Origin: Xylophilus rhododendri
GTDB taxonomy: Bacteria; Pseudomonadota; Gammaproteobacteria; Burkholderiales; Burkholderiaceae_C
Length of the DNA stretch: 64,000 nt
Direction: 5' to 3'
NCBI RefSeq assembly: GCF_009906855.1
Contig: NZ_CP047650.1
Location: 1,922,001-1,986,000, forward strand
Both the position numbers and the translations under genes were made by a program. The notes beneath the pieces were generated by a model, which was not told the origin of the DNA, did no database searches, and worked only from the letters and a program-made list of their open reading frames with translations. This document shows, piece by piece, positions 8,293-17,292 of this stretch; position 1 is the first letter of the stretch; each line of letters opens with the position of its first letter.

Positions 8293-9438
8293 ATGCCGAC
8301 GTCCACCCCGCATTCCTCCTTCACCACGCTGCTGGCGTCGTGGCTGACCCATGTCCGCCAATGGCTGGAAGCGCTGCCCACGCCGGACTTCCTCTGGCCG
8401 CAGTTCCTCTGGCTGCTGCTGGTGCTGCCGGTGCTGGTGCTGCTGTACGTCTGGATGCTGGGCCGCAAACGCAAGCTGGCCGTGCAGTACGCCAGCCTGT
8501 CGCTGGTGCGCGAGGCCATGGGCAAGGGCCCCGGCTGGCGCCGCCACCTGCCGCCGCTGCTGATGCTGCTGGCCCTGGCCGCGATGCTGCTGGCCGCCGC
8601 CCGGCCGGTGGCGGTGATCGCGCTGCCGATGCAGCAGCAGACCATCATGCTGGCCATCGACGTCTCGGCCAGCATGCGCGCCACCGATGTGCAGCCCAAC
8701 CGCATGGTGGCCGCCCAGCAGGCCGCCAAGTCCTTCATCGCCGAGCTGCCGCGCCGGGTGCGTGTGGGCATCGTCGCTTTCGCCGGCAGCGCCCAGGTGG
8801 CGCAGCTGCCGACGCAGTCGCGCGAGGACCTGGAAAAAGCCATCGACGGCTTCCAGCTGCAGCGCGGCACGGCCACCGGCAACGGCATCGTGATGGCGCT
8901 GGCCACCCTGTTCCCCAACAGCGGCATCGAGATGTCGGCCCTGGGCGCCGACCGCAACGCACTGCGCGGCACCCTGTCGCTGGACGAATCGCGCCAGGCC
9001 AACCGCCCCGGCGCCGCCCCGCCGCCGCCGGTGGCGCCCGGCTCCTACGGCTCGGCCGCCATCGTCATGCTGACCGACGGCCAGCGCACCACCGGCGTCG
9101 ATCCGCTGGAGGCCGCGCAGATCGCCGCCGACCGCGGCGTGCGGGTCTACACCGTGGGCGTGGGCACCCGCGACGGCGACACCATCGGCTTCGAGGGCTG
9201 GTCGATGCGGGTCAAGCTCGACGAGGACACGCTGAAGGCCATCGCCGCCAAGACCCAGGCCGAGTACTTCTACGCAGGCACCGCGGCCGACCTCAAGCAC
9301 ATCTACGACACCCTGAGTTCGCGCCTGTCGGTGGAGAAACACGAGACCGAGATCTCCGCCCTGTTCGCCCTGGTCGCCGCCGCCCTGGCGCTGGCCGCTT
9401 CCCTGCTTTCCCTCTGGTGGTTCAACCGCGTCGGTTGA
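8293..9438 (+). CDS. VWA domain membrane protein (BatA-like)
   Basis: This 381-residue inner-membrane protein has two N-terminal helices (about 38-56 and 88-103), a large VWA domain with the metal-ion site DVSAS at residue 123, and a C-terminal helix near 355-375. This is the BatA arrangement found next to moxR and DUF58 genes in the aerotolerance-type operons. The usual following batB gene is absent, because a diguanylate cyclase begins 18 bp after the stop. A Pro/Ala insert interrupts the VWA domain around residues 235-255. Confidence 0.88.
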   Translation: MPTSTPHSSFTTLLASWLTHVRQWLEALPTPDFLWPQFLWLLLVLPVLVLLYVWMLGRKRKLAVQYASLSLVREAMGKGPGWRRHLPPLLMLLALAAMLLAAARPVAVIALPMQQQTIMLAIDVSASMRATDVQPNRMVAAQQAAKSFIAELPRRVRVGIVAFAGSAQVAQLPTQSREDLEKAIDGFQLQRGTATGNGIVMALATLFPNSGIEMSALGADRNALRGTLSLDESRQANRPGAAPPPPVAPGSYGSAAIVMLTDGQRTTGVDPLEAAQIAADRGVRVYTVGVGTRDGDTIGFEGWSMRVKLDEDTLKAIAAKTQAEYFYAGTAADLKHIYDTLSSRLSVEKHETEISALFALVAAALALAASLLSLWWFNRVG

Positions 9439-9456
9439 TGCGATGACAATAGCCGG

Positions 9457-10434
9457 GTGGCGCGTGTCCGCCCGCCCATCGCACAACCGTCCGGACCGTC
9501 CGTGAAAAGCATAGAACCCGACAGCGACGTCTACCGAACCCTGCTCGAATCCACCAAGGCCATCCCCTGGAAGATCGACTGGGCCACCGCCACCTTCGCC
9601 TACGTGGGCCCGCAGATCGAGCAGTTGCTCGGCTGGACGCCGCAGAGCTGGACCACCGTCAACGACTGGGCCGCCCGCATGCATCCGGACGACCGTTCGT
9701 GGGTGGTCGATTTCTGCATAGCCCAGTCCCAGGCCGGCACCGACCACGAGGCCGACTACCGCGCGCTGACCTCCAGCGGCGGCTATGTGTGGATCCGCGA
9801 CGTGGTCCACGTCGAACGCAACCCCGACGGCACGCCCAAGGCCCTGATCGGCTTCATGTTCGACATCACCGAGCAGAAGAAGACCGAGCAGAAGTTGCTG
9901 GAACTGCAGCGCCAGCTGGAGGAGTTCTCCTTCAAGGACGGCCTGACCGGCGTGGCCAACCGGCGCAAGTTCGACGAGGTGTTCCAGAACAACTGGGCCG
10001 ATGCCCGGCGCACGCAGCAGCCGCTGTCGATGATCCTGTTCGACATCGACTGCTTCAAGCAATACAACGACTGCTACGGCCATGTGCAGGGCGACGAGTG
10101 CCTGAAGATGGTCTGCCATGCCCTCAGCACCACCACCCGCGCCGAGGGCGACTTCTTCGCCCGCTACGGCGGCGAGGAGTTCGTGCTGGTGCTGCCCAAC
10201 ACCCATGCGCTGGGCGCCCAGGCCATCGCCGAACGCTGCCGCAGCGCGATCGCCGAGGCGCGCATCGCCCATGCGGCATCGCCGGTCGGGCCGCTGGTCA
10301 CGGTGAGCATAGGCGCCGGCACCATCGTGCCGACGGCGGACGACGATCCGGTGCAGTTCCTCGACTCGGTGGACCGCCGGCTCTACCGCGCCAAGCAGGG
10401 CGGACGCGACCGCCTGGTGACCGACCCAGCCTGA
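9457..10434 (+). CDS. PAS-GGDEF diguanylate cyclase
   Basis: This protein of up to 325 residues has a PAS_3-type sensor domain (about 25-145; WTPQSWTTVNDW, GGYVWIRDV and the PAC segment FMFDITEQKKTE). A GGDEF domain follows (about 160-322). The active site reads GGEEF (238-242), and the magnesium-binding segment FDIDCFKQYND is intact, so c-di-GMP synthesis is expected. The inhibitory RxxD site upstream reads AEGD, so product inhibition is probably absent. Two GTG starts are possible, 9457 and 9502. No transmembrane helix is present, so it is cytoplasmic. The 3' end overlaps the convergent metallopeptidase-like gene by 52 bp. Confidence 0.9.
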   Translation: MARVRPPIAQPSGPSVKSIEPDSDVYRTLLESTKAIPWKIDWATATFAYVGPQIEQLLGWTPQSWTTVNDWAARMHPDDRSWVVDFCIAQSQAGTDHEADYRALTSSGGYVWIRDVVHVERNPDGTPKALIGFMFDITEQKKTEQKLLELQRQLEEFSFKDGLTGVANRRKFDEVFQNNWADARRTQQPLSMILFDIDCFKQYNDCYGHVQGDECLKMVCHALSTTTRAEGDFFARYGGEEFVLVLPNTHALGAQAIAERCRSAIAEARIAHAASPVGPLVTVSIGAGTIVPTADDDPVQFLDSVDRRLYRAKQGGRDRLVTDPA

Positions 10435-11306
10435 AGCCGCTGCTTCTCCTGCCGCAGCAGGCGCCAGGCCAGCGCCTGCCCCTGCTCGACCAGCTGCGGC
10501 GAGATCCGGATCGGCGGCAGCCCGAACTGCTGGCGCCATTCGTTCACCGAGGCTTCCCAGTAGCAGGTGCCGGTCAGGGAGCTGGACTCCCAGCCGTGCA
10601 TCATGCGGATCCGCGAGAGCAGCAAAGCGACGTCACGGTGTTTGAGATAGAGCGAGAACACGGCGTCGTAGTAGGCGGGATGCTTCATCACGATGCCGAT
10701 GTCGATGCCGGTGGCGCGCATGATTTCCCAGCGGACCTGCAGATGGTTGACCACCGCCTCGTCCTCCAGCGACAACATCAGGTTGGCATAGGCCTGTTCG
10801 CTGGGGTACTGGCGGATGACGCCGGGTCGCTGCAGGGCGTGGCGCACCTCGTGGGCCAGGGCCTGCATGGCGTAGAGGGGCGATACATCGCCGCGCAGAT
10901 GCAGGGTGCGCTGCGCCCAGTCGCAATACTCCGCCCCGCCCGCGGCCCATTCGATGCGCCAGCCGGTTTTCTGCAGCCGGTCCAGCTGGAACACCAGCGT
11001 GGGCGACTGCTGGATCAGCGGGCCCAGCAGCGCCCACATGGCCGGAAGATTGCTGGCGGGGTAGAGCAAGGGCGCTTTCTGCGTATCCGGCTCGGCGACG
11101 GCCGGTGTCGCAGAAGGGATTCCGACCTCGCGGGGCACCGAAAAATTCCTGCGGTTGAAGGGCCGGCCTGCGGCCTGCGGCAGATAGGCGCCGGTCCATG
11201 GTGCAGGCAGGGGAGCGGGCAGGAACTGCGGTCCGGTTTCGAGGCCGGGGAGACATAGCGCCCCGGGACAATGCCGTTGGATGAAAATTTGCATGGGCGC
11301 GAGCAT
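10383..11306 (-). CDS. Putative HExxH metallopeptidase, paralogue 2
   Basis: This 307-residue protein contains a zincin-type motif, AHEVRH, with His152, Glu153 and His156. A conserved acidic segment, SLEDEAVVNHL, follows, and Glu183 is a candidate third ligand. Further conserved segments shared with the gene upstream are RATGIDIGI, HPAYYD, CYWEA, NEWR and LPPI. No signal peptide is evident. It resembles what I recall of the DUF6782 putative-metallopeptidase family, which I could not verify. The start could be the ATG at 11306 or 11294. It forms a tandem pair with the gene at 11380-12264, 73 bp upstream. The substrate is unknown. Confidence 0.7.
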   Translation of the reverse strand: MLAPMQIFIQRHCPGALCLPGLETGPQFLPAPLPAPWTGAYLPQAAGRPFNRRNFSVPREVGIPSATPAVAEPDTQKAPLLYPASNLPAMWALLGPLIQQSPTLVFQLDRLQKTGWRIEWAAGGAEYCDWAQRTLHLRGDVSPLYAMQALAHEVRHALQRPGVIRQYPSEQAYANLMLSLEDEAVVNHLQVRWEIMRATGIDIGIVMKHPAYYDAVFSLYLKHRDVALLLSRIRMMHGWESSSLTGTCYWEASVNEWRQQFGLPPIRISPQLVEQGQALAWRLLRQEKQRLQAGSVTRRSRPPCLAR

Positions 11307-11379
11307 TCCGAATGCGGCGCACGGCCAGCCAGCCGCGACCCGAAAGAAGCTCCGCGATATGCGAATGCAGCGCCCGGGC

Positions 11380-12264
11380 TCAGATCTGCCAGGCGGTCTG
11401 CCACGCCCTCCATGCCTGGCCGCCTTGCCACAGGCCCATCTCCAGCGCCTCGCGCTCCAGCAAACGCAGGGCCCGCTGCCGCCCCGCCTCCACCACCCTG
11501 CTGCGCGGGCGAACCGGCGCCAGGCCGGCGTCCTTGCGCCACTCGTTGCGGGCGTCGCCCCAGTAGCAGTCATCCGGATTGGCGCTGGGCGTTTCCCAGC
11601 GGTAGAGCCGGTCGATATGGTGCAGCAGCCTGCTCTTGTCGCCGTGGAGGAGAACGAGTTCCCAGGCAAGCTGGTAGTAGTCGGGGTGGCCCATGCCGAT
11701 CCCGATGTCGTGCCCGGTGGCCCGGCGGATCTCGTCGCGCACCCACAGGTGGTTGAACACGGCATGGGCTTCGTCGATGCGGACCCGTTTCGCGAATGTC
11801 CACTCATCGGGAAACTGCCGCGATGTGATGGGCGGCTGGAAGGTATGCCGGGCCTCGTGCGCCAGCTTGCCGACGATCATGCCCAGGGGCTCGTCCGGCG
11901 AGAGCACCACCACGCGCTCGGTGACGTTGCAGAGGCTGGGTTCGTCGCTCGACCACCGCACGGCCCATCCTCCCTGGCGCATCCGTTCGAGCTGGTGGCG
12001 CAGCGTGGGCGAGTGGCGGATCACCGGGTCCAGCTGCGACCACATCGCGGTCCGGTCGGAGTCGGGGTAGCCCGGCAAGGACAGGCTCGCTGTCGGCGGC
12101 TGGAAGGTGCCCGCTTCCTGAAGGCCGGCCAGGCCCGCCGGGAAGTCCGCCGGCATGACGGGGATGGAACGCCTCGACGGCCGGTCCGGCAGCGCCCATG
12201 GCACGCCCATCAGCGCGGCGTTGGCTTGCTGCAGGAAGGTGATGAAGCCGGCCGGAAAGTGCAT
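11380..12264 (-). CDS. Putative HExxH metallopeptidase, paralogue 1
   Basis: This 294-residue paralogue of the downstream gene has the motif AHEARH (His136, Glu137, His140) and the acidic segment RIDEAHAVFNHL, with Glu165 a possible third metal ligand. HSPTLRHQLERM, RATGHDIGIGMGHPDYY, CYWGDARNEWR and the C-terminal LRLLEREALEMG align with its partner. The first 70 residues are variable and Pro-rich. No export signal or membrane segment is seen. The pair most likely arose by tandem duplication. I infer a zinc peptidase from the motif alone; a role as a secreted effector is possible but unsupported. Confidence 0.7.
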   Translation of the reverse strand: MHFPAGFITFLQQANAALMGVPWALPDRPSRRSIPVMPADFPAGLAGLQEAGTFQPPTASLSLPGYPDSDRTAMWSQLDPVIRHSPTLRHQLERMRQGGWAVRWSSDEPSLCNVTERVVVLSPDEPLGMIVGKLAHEARHTFQPPITSRQFPDEWTFAKRVRIDEAHAVFNHLWVRDEIRRATGHDIGIGMGHPDYYQLAWELVLLHGDKSRLLHHIDRLYRWETPSANPDDCYWGDARNEWRKDAGLAPVRPRSRVVEAGRQRALRLLEREALEMGLWQGGQAWRAWQTAWQI

Positions 12265-12346
12265 CGCCCGACTGTCGATCGCAGTTTCCCCGCAGGCCTG
12301 GCTCCAGCCGAAAACCTGCGGGCGGCGACGAAGGCCGCGCGCCGCG

Positions 12347-14818
12347 CTAGGCGCGCCCGTGCTCCAGGACACGCTCCAGGGCCGCACCCAGCGTCTCGAC
12401 CGAATAGGGCTTCTGCACCAGCGTGAAGCCATGGCCGCCGTCCTGCGCCAGCACATGGCTGTAGCCGCTGGTGAGCACGACCGGCAGGCCGGGATGGGAA
12501 ACCCGCAGCCGCTGCGCCAGTTCCACGCCGCTGATGCCCGGCATCATCACATCGGTCAGCACGGCATCGATGCGCTCGCCGGGCTCGGCGAGCCATTCCA
12601 GCGCCTGCTCGGCATGCGTCGCCCAGCGTGTGCGATATCCCAGCGCCTGCAGGACCTGTTCGGCAAACGGTCCCACTTCCTCGTTGTCCTCCACCAGCAG
12701 CACCAGCAGGCCCTCGCGCGCCGGCGCCGGGGCCACTTCCCGCGCGGCCAGCACCGCCACGGGCGCTGCCGGCGGCGCCGCCACGGCCGGCAGGTAGAGG
12801 CTCAGGCGTGTGCCCTCGCCCGGCGCGCTGCGCACCCGCGTCTGCCCGCCCGACTGCTGCACGAAACCGAAGACCTGCGACAGGCCCAGGCCCGTGCCCT
12901 TGCCCACGGGCTTGGTGGTGAAGAAGGGCTCGAAGATCTTGTCCATCAGCTCGGGCGCCATGCCATGTCCCTCGTCGGCCACGTGCACCACCACGAAGTC
13001 GCCCGACACCGCCGGATGCGCGCCCTGCGCGGGAATCGCATCGGTGCGCCGCACCTCGATGTGCAGCTCGCCCTGGCCCTGCATCGCATCGCGCGCATTG
13101 ACCGCCAGGTTGACCAGTGCCGTGTCGAACTGGCTGGTGTCGGCATGGGTGTGCAGCGGCTGCGGCGTGCAGCGCACTTCCAGCCGCACCAGCGAGCCGA
13201 CCATGGTGCGGATCATCTCGGCCACGCTGCGCACCCGCTGGTTCACCTCGAAGACCTCCGGCTGCAGCGCCTGCCGGCGAGCGAAGGCCAGCAGCTGGCC
13301 GGTCAGGCGCGAGGCGCGGTCCACCGTGTCGGAGATGGCCTCCAGGTAACGCCCGCGCCGGTCCTCGTTCATGCGCGGATGGCGCAGCAGGTCGACCGAG
13401 GAGCGGATCACCGTCAGCAGGTTGTTGAAATCGTGCGCCACCCCGCCGGTGAGCTGGCCGATGGCCTCCATCTTCTGCGCCTGGCGCAGGGCGTCGCGGG
13501 TGTGTTCGAGCTGGGCCTGGTGCTCGGTGGCCTCGGTCACGTCGCGTGCGCTGCAGTAGAGCAGGCCGCCTTCCATCACCGCCGTCCACGACAGCCAGTG
13601 GTAGCGCGCCTGGGTATCGCAGAAGCGGTTGACGAAGCGTTCGGTGACCGTGCCGGCGGCCAGGCTGCGCTCCTCCTGCCGGGTGCGTTCCTGGTCGTCG
13701 GGATGGATCAGCCAGTGCGAGGTCCGGCCGACGATCTGCTCGGGCCGCCAGCCCAGCAGCCGCTCCCAGGCCGGGTTGACGCTGATCCACACCCCCTCGG
13801 TGTCAGCCACGCCCATCAGGTCGCGGCTCAGGTTCCAGGCGCGGTCGCGCTCGCGCGTGCGCTGGGCGACGCGCAGCTCCAGGGATTCGTTGGCGCGGCG
13901 CAGCAGTTCCTCGGCGTTCTTGGCGGCGGTGATGTCCACCACGATGCCGGTGAAGACCAGGGGGCCGTCCGGCCCGCTGGCGGCACAGCGGGCGCGCACC
14001 ATCAGCCAGCGCACGCTGCCGTCGGGGCGGCGCACCTTCACCTCGCGTTCGTAGTCGTCGGCACGGGCGGCGCTGGCCGCCACGCTGGCGGCATAGCTGT
14101 CGCGGTGCTCCGGATCGGCCCGGTCGACGATGGCCCGCAGCGCTATGCCGCGCTCGGCCTCCTCGGGCGCGAAGCCGTAGGCGCGGGCGAAGTTGGCATC
14201 GCCACGGGCCATGGCACTGCGCACATCCCATTCGAAGAAACCCAGCAGGCCGGTGGCCTGGGCCACGTCGAGCCGCCGCTCGCCCAGTTCGCGTGCCTGC
14301 AGCGACAGGATGCGTTCGGTCTGCTCGTTGGTGATGCAGAACACGCCGGCCACCGCCCCGGTCTCGTCGCGCAGGGGCGAGAACGAATAGGTCCACCAGG
14401 TCTGCTCGGGCACGCCGTGGCGTGCCATGGCGATCGGCACATCGACATGCTGGACGGTACCGCCGGCCAGGGCTGCCTCCACATCGGGCCGCACCGCCTC
14501 CCAGGCATCCGGCCAGAGCCGCGGCAGCGTGGTGCCGATCGATTGCCCCAGCCGCGGGCCGAGCATGGGGACATAAGGGTCGTTGTGGAAGAAATGCAGC
14601 GCCGGGCCCCAGCAGATGTAGATCGACTCGGGTACGGACAGGATCAGGTTCACCGCCGTGCGCAACGCCGCCGGCCACCGGGCGGGCGGGCCCAGCGCAT
14701 GGGCCGACCAGTCGAAGGCGCGCAGGCGCTGTCCGGTTTCGCCACCGGCGATCAGCGCTTCGGCGCCGGGCAGACCGTCAGGGGCGGGGGTCGGTCGGGG
14801 CGGTACGAAGGCAGACAT
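12347..14818 (-). CDS. Hybrid histidine kinase with PAS domains and C-terminal receiver
   Basis: This 823-residue soluble sensor kinase begins with a PAS-like input domain (about 25-190). A second PAS domain (about 200-320) contains [14 protein letters not shown] coiled coil ([13 protein letters not shown]) leads into a third PAS domain (about 360-470). The phosphoacceptor helix is [11 protein letters not shown] (His near 497), followed by a HATPase domain with [10 protein letters not shown] and GTGLGLSQV. The receiver domain at about 703-823 has LLVEDNEEV and phosphoacceptor Asp in [10 protein letters not shown]. No transmembrane helix is present, so it senses a cytoplasmic signal. The ATG at 14818 follows GGAGA; an upstream extension looks non-coding. 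No partner regulator is adjacent. Confidence 0.9.
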   Translation of the reverse strand: MSAFVPPRPTPAPDGLPGAEALIAGGETGQRLRAFDWSAHALGPPARWPAALRTAVNLILSVPESIYICWGPALHFFHNDPYVPMLGPRLGQSIGTTLPRLWPDAWEAVRPDVEAALAGGTVQHVDVPIAMARHGVPEQTWWTYSFSPLRDETGAVAGVFCITNEQTERILSLQARELGERRLDVAQATGLLGFFEWDVRSAMARGDANFARAYGFAPEEAERGIALRAIVDRADPEHRDSYAASVAASAARADDYEREVKVRRPDGSVRWLMVRARCAASGPDGPLVFTGIVVDITAAKNAEELLRRANESLELRVAQRTRERDRAWNLSRDLMGVADTEGVWISVNPAWERLLGWRPEQIVGRTSHWLIHPDDQERTRQEERSLAAGTVTERFVNRFCDTQARYHWLSWTAVMEGGLLYCSARDVTEATEHQAQLEHTRDALRQAQKMEAIGQLTGGVAHDFNNLLTVIRSSVDLLRHPRMNEDRRGRYLEAISDTVDRASRLTGQLLAFARRQALQPEVFEVNQRVRSVAEMIRTMVGSLVRLEVRCTPQPLHTHADTSQFDTALVNLAVNARDAMQGQGELHIEVRRTDAIPAQGAHPAVSGDFVVVHVADEGHGMAPELMDKIFEPFFTTKPVGKGTGLGLSQVFGFVQQSGGQTRVRSAPGEGTRLSLYLPAVAAPPAAPVAVLAAREVAPAPAREGLLVLLVEDNEEVGPFAEQVLQALGYRTRWATHAEQALEWLAEPGERIDAVLTDVMMPGISGVELAQRLRVSHPGLPVVLTSGYSHVLAQDGGHGFTLVQKPYSVETLGAALERVLEHGRA

Positions 14819-14850
14819 CGGGCGCCATTCTCCGTCACCGCCGGCACCGG

Positions 14851-15141
14851 CTAGAGCGCCGCGTAGAAGCGCATGAACCGCGAATCCTCGCGGCTGTAGC
14901 CGGGGCGGGTGCGCAGAAAACGCACCGGCACTTCCTGCAGGGATTCGACCGCATCCACCTTGCAGTAGACCCAGTCCTGGCCCGGCATCACCGAGTGGCC
15001 CGCCGTCTGGTAGGCACTGAGCCACACGCCGCCGTCATGCCCCACGCCGACCGCATGCGGCTCCACCGTACGCCGCGCACCGCGGTAGATGAACGATATG
15101 GCCTTCTTCGCTCGAACGGCGGCGATCAGCTCTGGCAACAA
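14851..15141 (-). CDS. Small WYL-like domain protein
   Basis: This short protein of about 96 residues includes AVRAKKAISFIYRGARRTVEPHAVG, broken here as AVRAKKAISFIYRG then RRTVEPHAVG. This pattern is reminiscent of the WYL ligand-sensing fold, in which a basic region precedes a Glu-Pro-His motif. A TTG start at 15141 is proposed because GGGAAG lies just upstream; no ATG or GTG gives a sensible N-terminus. There is no DNA-binding domain, unlike full WYL regulators. It lies 32 bp upstream of the hybrid kinase on the same strand. Function unknown. Confidence 0.55.
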   Translation of the reverse strand: MLPELIAAVRAKKAISFIYRGARRTVEPHAVGVGHDGGVWLSAYQTAGHSVMPGQDWVYCKVDAVESLQEVPVRFLRTRPGYSREDSRFMRFYAAL

Positions 15142-15244
15142 AACGGCTTCCCCGGGATTTGGACAGCGTGCAAGATACGTTGTCGCCCACTGACCGGCGT
15201 TACACGGTGCAACCCCGCGCGCCCCTGCCTCCATCCGCCCCGAC

Positions 15245-15742
15245 ATGAACCGCACCATCACCTGCCAGCCCGTCGCCTTCGTGCGCAGCCGATTCACCGA
15301 CAAGGTCGGCATGCCGATCCAGACCGCCGGCGCACCCGCCGAGACCGGCCGCATCGAGCTGCTGCCCGCCTTCGTGCCCGGCCTGCGCGACATCGAGGGC
15401 TTCGAATACCTGATCCTGCTGACCCACCTGGACCGCGGCGAGCACGAGCCGCTGGAGGTCAAGCCCTTCCTGGACGACAAGACCCACGGCGTCTTCGCCA
15501 CCCGGGCGCCGGCGCGGCCCAACCGCATCGGCCTGTCCATCGTGCGGCTGGAGCGGGTGCAAGGCGGCGTGCTGCACTTCAGCGGCAACGACATGCTCGA
15601 CATGACACCGGTGCTCGACATCAAGCCCTATGTGCCGCAGTTCGACGTGCGCCAGACCGAGCGCATCGGCTGGTTCGCCGCCCGGGTGGCGCAGATGCCG
15701 ACGCTGCTGTCGGACGACCGCATGGCGCCGCCGGCCGCATGA
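15245..15742 (+). CDS. trmO: tRNA (N6-threonylcarbamoyladenosine37-N6)-methyltransferase TrmO-like
   Basis: This 165-residue protein is of the TsaA/YaeB (TrmO) family, which uses S-adenosylmethionine to methylate t6A at position 37 of tRNA-Thr. Supporting segments are the opening PVAFVRSRF, FVPGLRDIEGFEYLILLTHLDR, GVFATRAPARPNRIGLS and the final DIKPYVPQFD, all family hallmarks. It is shorter than the E. coli protein because the C-terminal extension is missing, as is common. Its TGA overlaps the ATG of the next gene, so the two are likely translationally coupled. Confidence 0.88.
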   Translation: MNRTITCQPVAFVRSRFTDKVGMPIQTAGAPAETGRIELLPAFVPGLRDIEGFEYLILLTHLDRGEHEPLEVKPFLDDKTHGVFATRAPARPNRIGLSIVRLERVQGGVLHFSGNDMLDMTPVLDIKPYVPQFDVRQTERIGWFAARVAQMPTLLSDDRMAPPAA

Positions 15743-16530
15743 GCGCGGCCGACGACAGCCCTCTCCAGGCACTGGAGGAGCGCGCCTTCAACGCCTGGCC
15801 CGCGCGCCAGACGGTGTTTTTCGAAGGCTGGGTGATGCGCCTGTCCGACGGCTTCACCAAACGCGCCAACTCGGTCAATGCCGGTGCGCCGGGCCTGCGT
15901 TTCGATGGCGTGCAGCAGGCCGCCGAGGCCCTCTATGGGAGCCAGTCGCTGCCGGCGGTGTTCCGCCTGTCGCCGCTGGCCCCGGCCGACGCGGATCGGC
16001 GGCTCGAAGCCGCCGGCTACACCTTCTTCGACCCGTCCTGGGTGGCCCGCGCCGCGCTGGATGCGGCCGTCCCGGATACCGCGGTCGGGATCGCCGCCGC
16101 GCCGGACCAGGCCTGGCTGGACGGCTTCGCCCAGGCCAACGGCGTGCCGCCGTCCCGCCATGCGGTTCACCACGCCATGGTGCGTTCCATCGCCCTGCCC
16201 TGCGGCTTCGCCACCCTGCACGATCAGGGCGAACCGGTCGGCTTCGCGCTGGCCGTGCTGGAGCGCGGCGCGGTCGGTTTCTACGACGTGGTGGTGGCGC
16301 CGCGGCGGCGCGGCCAGGGCCTGGGGCGGCGGCTGATGCTCGCCCTGATGCACTGGGGCGCCTCGCAAGGCGCGGCCTGGGGCTATCTGCAGGTGCGGCA
16401 GGAGAACGAGGCCGCGCGCCGGCTCTATGCCGCCCTGGGCTTCGCGGACGTCTATCGCTACCACTACCGCATGCCGCCGGCCGCGTCGGTGAAAATGCCC
16501 GGCTCAGCAACAGGAAACCACACCGCATGA
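15739..16530 (+). CDS. GNAT family N-acetyltransferase
   Basis: This 263-residue protein carries a C-terminal GNAT domain (about 125-250). The acetyl-CoA pyrophosphate loop is RRRGQGLGRRLM, preceded by VGFYDVVVAP, and it ends with NEAARRLYAALGFADVYRYHYR. The N-terminal half is a weaker GNAT-like repeat of the kind seen in many two-domain family members (ALEERAFNAWPA, then FEGWVMRLSDGFTKRANSV). The substrate cannot be predicted. The start overlaps the trmO stop by four bases (ATGA), and the stop overlaps the next start in the same way. Confidence 0.85.
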   Translation: MSAADDSPLQALEERAFNAWPARQTVFFEGWVMRLSDGFTKRANSVNAGAPGLRFDGVQQAAEALYGSQSLPAVFRLSPLAPADADRRLEAAGYTFFDPSWVARAALDAAVPDTAVGIAAAPDQAWLDGFAQANGVPPSRHAVHHAMVRSIALPCGFATLHDQGEPVGFALAVLERGAVGFYDVVVAPRRRGQGLGRRLMLALMHWGASQGAAWGYLQVRQENEAARRLYAALGFADVYRYHYRMPPAASVKMPGSATGNHTA

Positions 16531-16829
16531 TCGTGCGCATCGAAATCGAAGGCGGCCGCGCCGGCTTCTACGAATACCGGGTCGTCTACGACACCGAGGA
16601 ACTCTATGCCGACGCCGGCCTGGACTCCGTGGCCGACTGCCTGGTCGGCGCCATCGAAGGCATGCCGCCGGACGCGCTGGCCGCCGAGATCTGGTACCGC
16701 GCCATCGTCTCCGGCACCTATTCGCTGCCGGTGATCGCCGCCAACCACGAGGGCATCGCCCAGCATGCGGTGAACACGTCCGAAGCCATCCGCGAAGCCC
16801 TCGGCGAAGACGACTTCAAAGACGAGTGA
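16527..16829 (+). CDS. Conserved hypothetical protein
   Basis: This 100-residue acidic protein starts within the ATGA overlap with the acetyltransferase gene. It opens MIVRIEIEGGRAGFYEYRVVYD and ends EDDFKDE. No membrane segment, signal peptide or catalytic motif is visible, and I do not recognise the family. The regular alternation of charged and hydrophobic residues and the tight coupling with its neighbours argue that it is a real soluble protein belonging to the trmO operon. Confidence 0.7.
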   Translation: MIVRIEIEGGRAGFYEYRVVYDTEELYADAGLDSVADCLVGAIEGMPPDALAAEIWYRAIVSGTYSLPVIAANHEGIAQHAVNTSEAIREALGEDDFKDE

Positions 16830-16853
16830 TCCTGCGTCGCCCATAATCGCCCG

Positions 16854-17213
16854 ATGCTCACCCAGCACACCGCCCGACTGATCGCCCGCTTCGTGCTGGC
16901 GTGGTTCGCGCTGTACCTGGGCGCGGCGGTGGCTTCGCCGCTGGTGCATCCCTCGGCCTCTTTCGAGCTGGTCTGCTCGGGCGCCGGCACCGCCAAACTC
17001 ATCAAGAAAAGCGATACCGGCTCCGAGGCGCATTCCGCCAGCATGGACTGCCCGCTGTGCGCCCCCGGCAGCGCGCCGCCGCCGCTTTTCCCCACCCTGA
17101 TCGCCGCACCCGCCCAGCCGCTGGCCTATGTGCTGCGCAGCATCCCGGCCGCGCGCATCGCCGGCATCACCGCCGCGCCGCTGCCGGCGCGAGGGCCGCC
17201 CCTGGTTTCCTGA
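16854..17213 (+). CDS. DUF2946-like small membrane/periplasmic protein
   Basis: This 119-residue protein has one N-terminal hydrophobic segment (about 10-28), then a periplasmic-type tail with the motif MDCPLC near residue 63. Proteins of this kind (DUF2946) are regularly encoded beside TonB-dependent copper receptors and PCuAC chaperones, as here, and the His and Cys residues could bind copper. It is the first gene of a three-gene set with the receptor (79 bp downstream) and the DUF1775-PCuAC fusion. The copper role is inferred from context. Confidence 0.75.
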   Translation: MLTQHTARLIARFVLAWFALYLGAAVASPLVHPSASFELVCSGAGTAKLIKKSDTGSEAHSASMDCPLCAPGSAPPPLFPTLIAAPAQPLAYVLRSIPAARIAGITAAPLPARGPPLVS

Positions 17214-17292
17214 TTGCCTTTCGCAGTCCCGTGCGCGGCCCTTGCCGCACACGGTGCCCTGGCGTTCGCGCCGGTCCGCAGGAAAACCGCTC

